Source of the DNA: Alisma plantago-aquatica
Taxonomy: Eukaryota > Streptophyta > Magnoliopsida > Alismatales > Alismataceae
Assembly: GCA_963693085.1 (NCBI GenBank)
Contig: OY856409.1
Coordinates: 1,613,941,711 to 1,614,005,710, forward strand
DNA: 64,000 nucleotides
Reading direction: 5' to 3'
Part shown: piece by piece, positions 58,936 through 64,000 of the stretch
How the letters are laid out: each line of letters opens with the position of its first letter
How positions within the stretch are numbered: position 1 is the first letter of the stretch
Notes under the pieces: generated by a model
The model's input: the letters and a program-made list of their open reading frames with translations, nothing else
Told to the model about the DNA's origin: nothing
The model's database searches: none
Program-made: the position numbers and the translations under genes

Positions 58936-59499
58936 GAGTTGTATTTTTATTTTCTCAAAAGTCTCAAAAATATGATACGTGAAGCAAATGTTAATTCTAG
59001 GAGCATGAAATAAAATCATTAAATTGTCTCAATGGAAACCAGATTCCTCATCCACAATGGTGGAGTAACATAAAGAAAATAGGTACAACTAACATATACA
59101 AATGACATGTTTATTATAGTAACTAATGTGAAAATTATTGCACTAAAAAATTCGGGACAATTCTCTAGATTTTCACCTAAACTATGCACGATAATCACCA
59201 CCCACAAATAGACATGTCTTATCACATTATAACTTTAGCTTCAAACCCAAAAGACAACCTTTATAAGAAAAAAAATCAGATTTTTACTCTAATAAAAAAA
59301 TTAACAGGGATAATACGTTGAAGAATATTTGATTAATTAAATTGACTAAGCAAGAAAAATAAATTAAATTAATCAATAAATGATTTTTATTTTACTGACA
59401 AAAGTGCAATGATGATGTTGTGCATTTCCATTAACGATGTAACCATTGCAAACATTGCATCATTCATTCATTTGATTGTTGAATTAGGGCCAAGTGACT

Positions 59500-61000
59500 T
59501 CATAACCTTTTAGAGTATGAAATACATAAGTCATATCCTCATAGGCTCAATTTTGTGTTACCTATAGATCCTTGAGCCCTCACCCTAGAGAAGACCCTTT
59601 TATGGTTTGATTTTGGATTCAATAGTATCATTTTGTGTCCTAGTCCAAGATTTAAAGATTTCTATTTCTAGTATAGTAATATCCATGCAAGATAGATGAT
59701 CAGGCGATAAAGAAAGCATTTAATAGAAAATTAACAATCTAGAGGTTTATAAAAACAAAAATTGACAATGCAAAAACTAGAGTATGGACAATAGGACTAG
59801 TCTCGTTCTCTAGTAAAATATCTACTCTCTAATCATGTTTATGATACATAAAGAGAGAGAGAAGAAGAAGAAGAAGAATCTCATGGAGAAAGTATCGATC
59901 AGGAGGAGAAGCTAGTAGTCTTGTAACTACTCCCTAAATGATTCGTGTAGTCTCTGGTCACCTACTCTGATAGAGTGCTTCTCCGCATAAAGTCCTTGAG
60001 TTCTATCTCTGGCTCTCCCCTTTGACTGATAAGATTATGGATGGGAGAGATATGTCATTGAAGGATTACCTAGATGTCCCTAAAGTGTTTTAATAACATT
60101 TCCTAGGGTTTGAACTATTGGGGTTTGTGAATACAACAAGCATAATAGAAGCAAGATAAATGACTAGATCCACAATAACATGAGTAGACTCATCAAAAAA
60201 TTATATCGGGAAGAGTGGGATGTGAGATATGCCTTTTTGACAGAGTAGGTCTTGTAATGGTTCTTAGAAGGATGCAAATGAAAGAAGATGTCAATGGTGT
60301 TCTTCCAATGCAGTCGTCAAGCAGTTTATCTATATCATCCTCATGGATGAACAAGAACTCTACAACACTCCAAGAGCCAATAGGAATGAGAAGCCTTCTC
60401 ATTGGAAACATGCTAGTGTTGTACAACCTCATCTTCTCTCTCCCCCTTGTGGGTAAATATGGCTAGTCCAAAGGTGTAACCAAAAACCTGGCCTCATGCC
60501 CCTATTTATGTGAGATGGAGGGAAGCATGATTTCTAATAAACCTCAGGAAATGGTAAGGAAATGGACACTTTTAGCAGTATACTCACAAATAGCTAGTCA
60601 GATGACTGTCTTAGTCGAGTTGATCAATTAGATGGATTGATTTTCTTTTTAATGACTTGTCTAGTACTTCCTGTTGAGTGTTTTTACAGACATGTTAGGT
60701 GTCTACTCTAGGTCTAAACATACTAAATTTCATCAGTCATTTGACTATTCTAATCTAGTGGGGCAACTGCACCAACACGTTGACTAATTAACTAATCTAG
60801 TCTAGTTTAATAACTGGGCTAGCCAGTTGATAGATTGGATAGTTCTCAGCCTAGTAAATCAATTGAATCTTACAATTAATCGACAAATATATCCAATTAG
60901 GTGATTGGACCTTCCAGTTAGCTGAGTGGCCTTCCATTAAGTCCATTAATGATTTAATTGATTTCCATAACCATATAGATACCAATTTATCATGTTTCCA
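59500..61000 (-). mobile_element. LTR-like non-coding block
   Basis: A TATA-like box on the minus strand (CATAAATAGG, 60501-60510) has GTC/GAC and TTGATCAA-type words upstream (about 60590-60960: AGTCGAGTTGATCAATTAGA, CATTTGACTATTCTAATCTAG, GTTGATAGATTGG). Downstream is an A-rich leader with (GA)/(GAA) repeats. This repeats the layout of the other minus-strand LTRs in the window. No partner copy or primer-binding site was found. Confidence 0.38.
59852..59878. repeat. (GA)n/(GAA)n microsatellite
   Basis: AGAGAGAGAGAAGAAGAAG continues as GAA units to 59878. Confidence 0.9.
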
Positions 61001-62940
61001 TTATTAAACTCATGTTCCCTATGCATTCTGTGTGTGTGACTCTATAGCCTCCAAATTACATTGGTAGTAATATCTATAATCACATTATGATACCTCAAAT
61101 AGTGGTTGGTATCTAGCAAGAATTCATTGCCACCTAAATAATTAGAGAAGTTAGAGAACAAGTTCAACCTAATGTCTGACCAATGTTATAATTAGGATAC
61201 AATCCCTTTGTTCCTGATGTCCAGATTAGATTCAAGGGTTGGAAATGTCATCTCTTATTGTTCAATCTTTATTCTAAGATATAGTGTAGACTTTTTGAGA
61301 TACATATGATCTCATACAATATATTGACTCACACGCGCATTGCTATTGTAATGACCTTACTTTTCAACATCCCCTATTTAAGGAAAGACTAAAAAAGTTG
61401 AGAGCCATTACCTAAAATTCCCATGGATACAAATTTTAACCAAATAAAAAATAATAGCTAATAATTTCCAATAATTCAAATATTGTTTACAAGATGCTCC
61501 TCTTAGGAGTTACATGAATTTCAATCATCAAAACTTTACATATGAGAAGAATTACCTATCTAATCCTCATTTACTTGTCTTTAATGTCTTCATGTAATTT
61601 CCTCTATCCATCATATCATGATATCTTAAAATTTAGCATGTACCAAAAATGTCATGAAACAAAATGCTACTCAATATATTGCTATACTGTAAATGTGGGG
61701 TGCATGCAAAAGTGTGCTAGTATTATAACAACATATAATCAATCAATTACTTGCAAATAATAAATGCCATTTTCTTCACATATTCTCAAATTTATGTGAT
61801 ATTCATAGTGACATTATAATTGAACAGAATGTAAATAACCACTCAACTACTTATTTCATCAAACCTTGAGAAATCCTCAGAAAACACATGCAAACTATAT
61901 TGTGGGTATTCATAAGCGTAACCACATACCTTATGTAGTATACACAAATATCTTACAGAATATACTTCAAGTATACTCAATCAATCCAATCCATAGATCC
62001 AAGAACTCAACATTTAATCTGCATGTATGTAAATCCTGAAGTGTCACCATCACATGATTCACATTAAATCCTACTCGGTCCTAATCTAGGGTTTGGGGTA
62101 TTCTCAAGTTTAGTATATGGAATAAGGGTACAAACCCTAATTATATCACACAATTCCTTACTAAAGTTATTAATCCACATTATACACTAGGTGGAACCCT
62201 TATTGTCAAGTTAAGCCTTTTAGACCATTTTGAGAAACTACATAAGATTATGCAACTTAGAATTAAGTAGATTAATATTTAAACCCTAATTATCGTATTT
62301 GTGACTCAAAACCACTAATCATGATCATAGTTATTTAAAACATATCAAGGACTTGGATTTCATCAAGTTAAACACATAGGGTATAATGAACATCTAAATT
62401 TGATCATAGGCATCAATATTATCACAAATTAGATTATTGATTTCTTAACCTTAAATACTCATGTTTATGATCATTATCTTAGAAACTCTAATTACACATT
62501 ACCATTATCATTTCCATGATCCTCTTAGATTATCATTATAGTCAACTGTATCATATTATAACACAATAGAAAGGTATTTCATGTATTCAACACTTATAGT
62601 TACCAATTCTAGGGTTTCCATATGTTAATTACCACTTAAAAGAGTATTATCCCTAATTTTGAAATAGGAATCATAATTAGGCATCATTGATATTTTATTT
62701 ATTTTTCTCATATTTTCGTGATAAACTTTCATATATAACGTCTAATCTAACTTATTGGTTAATTACTACAATTTATACAAAATTAACATCAATTCTCCAA
62801 TCATAAAAAGACATGTTAGTTTGTGTCAAATTATCTGAATGAGTCCAATCACTCGTGGGTCTGATCCTGAGCCTCTACACTTGCTCCTCCCTTCCATCCT
62901 GCACTTAAGTGGATAGAATGGTACAAAAGATCAAAAGGCC
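61001..62940. other. AT-rich DNA, no gene recognised
   Basis: Long tracts of ATTA and CATTATCAT-like words and CCTAATTAT phrases, no domain or repeat boundary seen. Confidence 0.5.
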
Positions 62941-62949
62941 TAAGTTTCG

Positions 62950-64000
62950 GTATGTATGCCCAGAGAGCCAATCATATTATGATTGGATTGGCTTATGTTT
63001 TAATTGATTTGATAAATATCAACGGCAAGATTCCAATTTATTTTAGCTCAATCAATTATGAGATAAATGATGGAGCAGAATGAATGTCTAAAGAATGAGA
63101 ATAACTCAATGATGTATGTCTTCAGGTCAAGGACTTGAACAATGAGATCATACAGATGCTAAGAGTATGTGCATTCTTGTTATGTCCCTAGTCAGATGTC
63201 ATTGTGTAAGGTTGATAGACAACAATGACACATCAAGACTAGAGTGTGTGTTGGTTGATGACAATGTCTCATTAGTCATGATATATGATATCAAACCAAG
63301 CACATAGATACATGTTGGAGAACAGTGTATCAGACAGGCCCACCATGAGAGTGACACATGGAACCATGACTTGGTAGTGAGAATCATCTCTCATAGGGAT
63401 GGTGGTGATTGTGATTATTATACATGAAATCACGACACTCATCGAATGTGATTCGATACACTTTGACATGATGAAACGCAGTCCTGAAACATGGGTTGTT
63501 ATAAAGGTGATGATTGGGTGGCTTTGACGCATGAGATAGACTCTGAGTGATAGATATGGGATTTGTCCCTCCTAAGGGAGTATGATGTTCATGCCTCTTG
63601 ATAAGCAAGACTGAGAAAGGCAAGAGCATGCACATGTGAATCAATATCTGATATTGATGTCACACATATCTCAGACAATCTGCTCTAGTTCAAGAAACAT
63701 GAATGAACGTTGAAAGGATGACAACTCCATGCCTTGGGTTCATTAGGGATTTCAGAGATAAAGGAATTATACATTCACTGAAACACCAATCACTTATTGT
63801 AGGATTAAAAGTTGTTCTCCAACTTTCCTTTTCACTTGGGTAGCATTGATGTGTGACTAGGTACCGTTCTTTACTTGTGATGTCATAAGCTAGTTATGGA
63901 CATTCACTGCCAATGTGAAATCGGACCTGTAGTGTCACACACAAATGATTAACCTAGAAGAGGAGTTTATCCATGAATGATGTTTGGATTGATTACTAAA
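62950..64000 (+). mobile_element. Probable Ty1/copia LTR entering the right edge
   Basis: The text from TGTATGCCCAGAGAGCCAATC (62953 on) resembles the start of Angela/Tork-like copia LTRs (TATGCCCTAGAGGCAAT in cereals), followed by a long non-coding stretch with no stop-free frame of interest. No polypurine tract precedes it, so it would be a 5' or solo LTR. The primer-binding site, if any, lies beyond the window. Confidence 0.4.

Noticed and set aside
60193..60466. Overlapping frames on both strands at 60.2-60.5 kb
   Set aside because: They sit in the leader part of the LTR-like block, have no motif, and are mutually overlapping.

Overview
This window looks like intergenic DNA from a large, repeat-rich plant genome, probably a flowering plant. 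It is AT-rich, carries many broken transposon reading frames, and shows no host gene that I can defend. The plant assignment rests on the element types. There are two Ty3/gypsy elements whose primer-binding sites match the 3' end of plant tRNA-Asp. There is a Ty1/copia element primed by initiator tRNA-Met, LINEs with the plant arrangement of endonuclease, reverse transcriptase, zf-RVT and RNase H, and tRNA-derived SINE-like heads. All protein remnants are disrupted by stops or frameshifts. No rRNA, tRNA, CRISPR or bacterial-type feature was seen.

Layout. At 1-5397, a minus-strand Ty3/gypsy gag-protease element (A) runs off the left edge and appears inserted in the gag gene of a minus-strand Ty1/copia element (5398-7510). 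The copia element in turn lies against a minus-strand LINE RNase H remnant (7528-7992). A second minus-strand gag-protease gypsy element (B) occupies about 9230-14190. From 14.2 to 27.8 kb there is AT-rich DNA with no recognisable gene, apart from a SINE-like remnant at 19.3-19.4 kb, a perfect 17-bp foldback at 23.0 kb and a 111-bp tandem duplication at 27.0 kb. An LTR-like non-coding block lies at about 27.8-30.05 kb. Two diverged homologous blocks (about 30.9-32.65 and 38.4-40.05 kb) look like the LTR pair of an old minus-strand gypsy element. Between them are a gag relic (37.5-37.85 kb) and a LINE 3' fragment (33.8-34.76 kb).

The most informative locus is 40.45-53.54 kb. It is a plus-strand, 5'-truncated LINE whose ORF1 stop overlaps the ORF2 start (TAATG). 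Its reverse transcriptase is split by an 8010-bp insertion at 43061-51070. The insertion consists of three tandem LTR-like units of about 2.65-2.68 kb, separated only by an identical 8-bp polypurine tract (GGGGAGGA). The whole is flanked by one 5-bp target-site duplication (GATTC). It has no primer-binding site, gag or pol.

Right of the LINE lie 5 kb of AT-rich DNA, a SINE-like remnant (58.75-58.93 kb), another LTR-like block (about 59.5-61.0 kb) and a probable copia LTR entering from about 62.95 kb to the edge.

One feature recurs across unrelated families. In five minus-strand LTRs or LTR-like blocks, a cluster of short family-specific words, often palindromic, lies just upstream of a TATA-like box. 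The words are CCACGGTCGTGG in gypsy A, GACCGAG/CTCGGTC in copia, an 18-bp perfect palindrome in gypsy B, another 18-bp perfect palindrome at 29.3 kb, and GTC/GAC-rich words at 60.6 kb. Boundaries and homologies were judged by eye and no alignment was computed.
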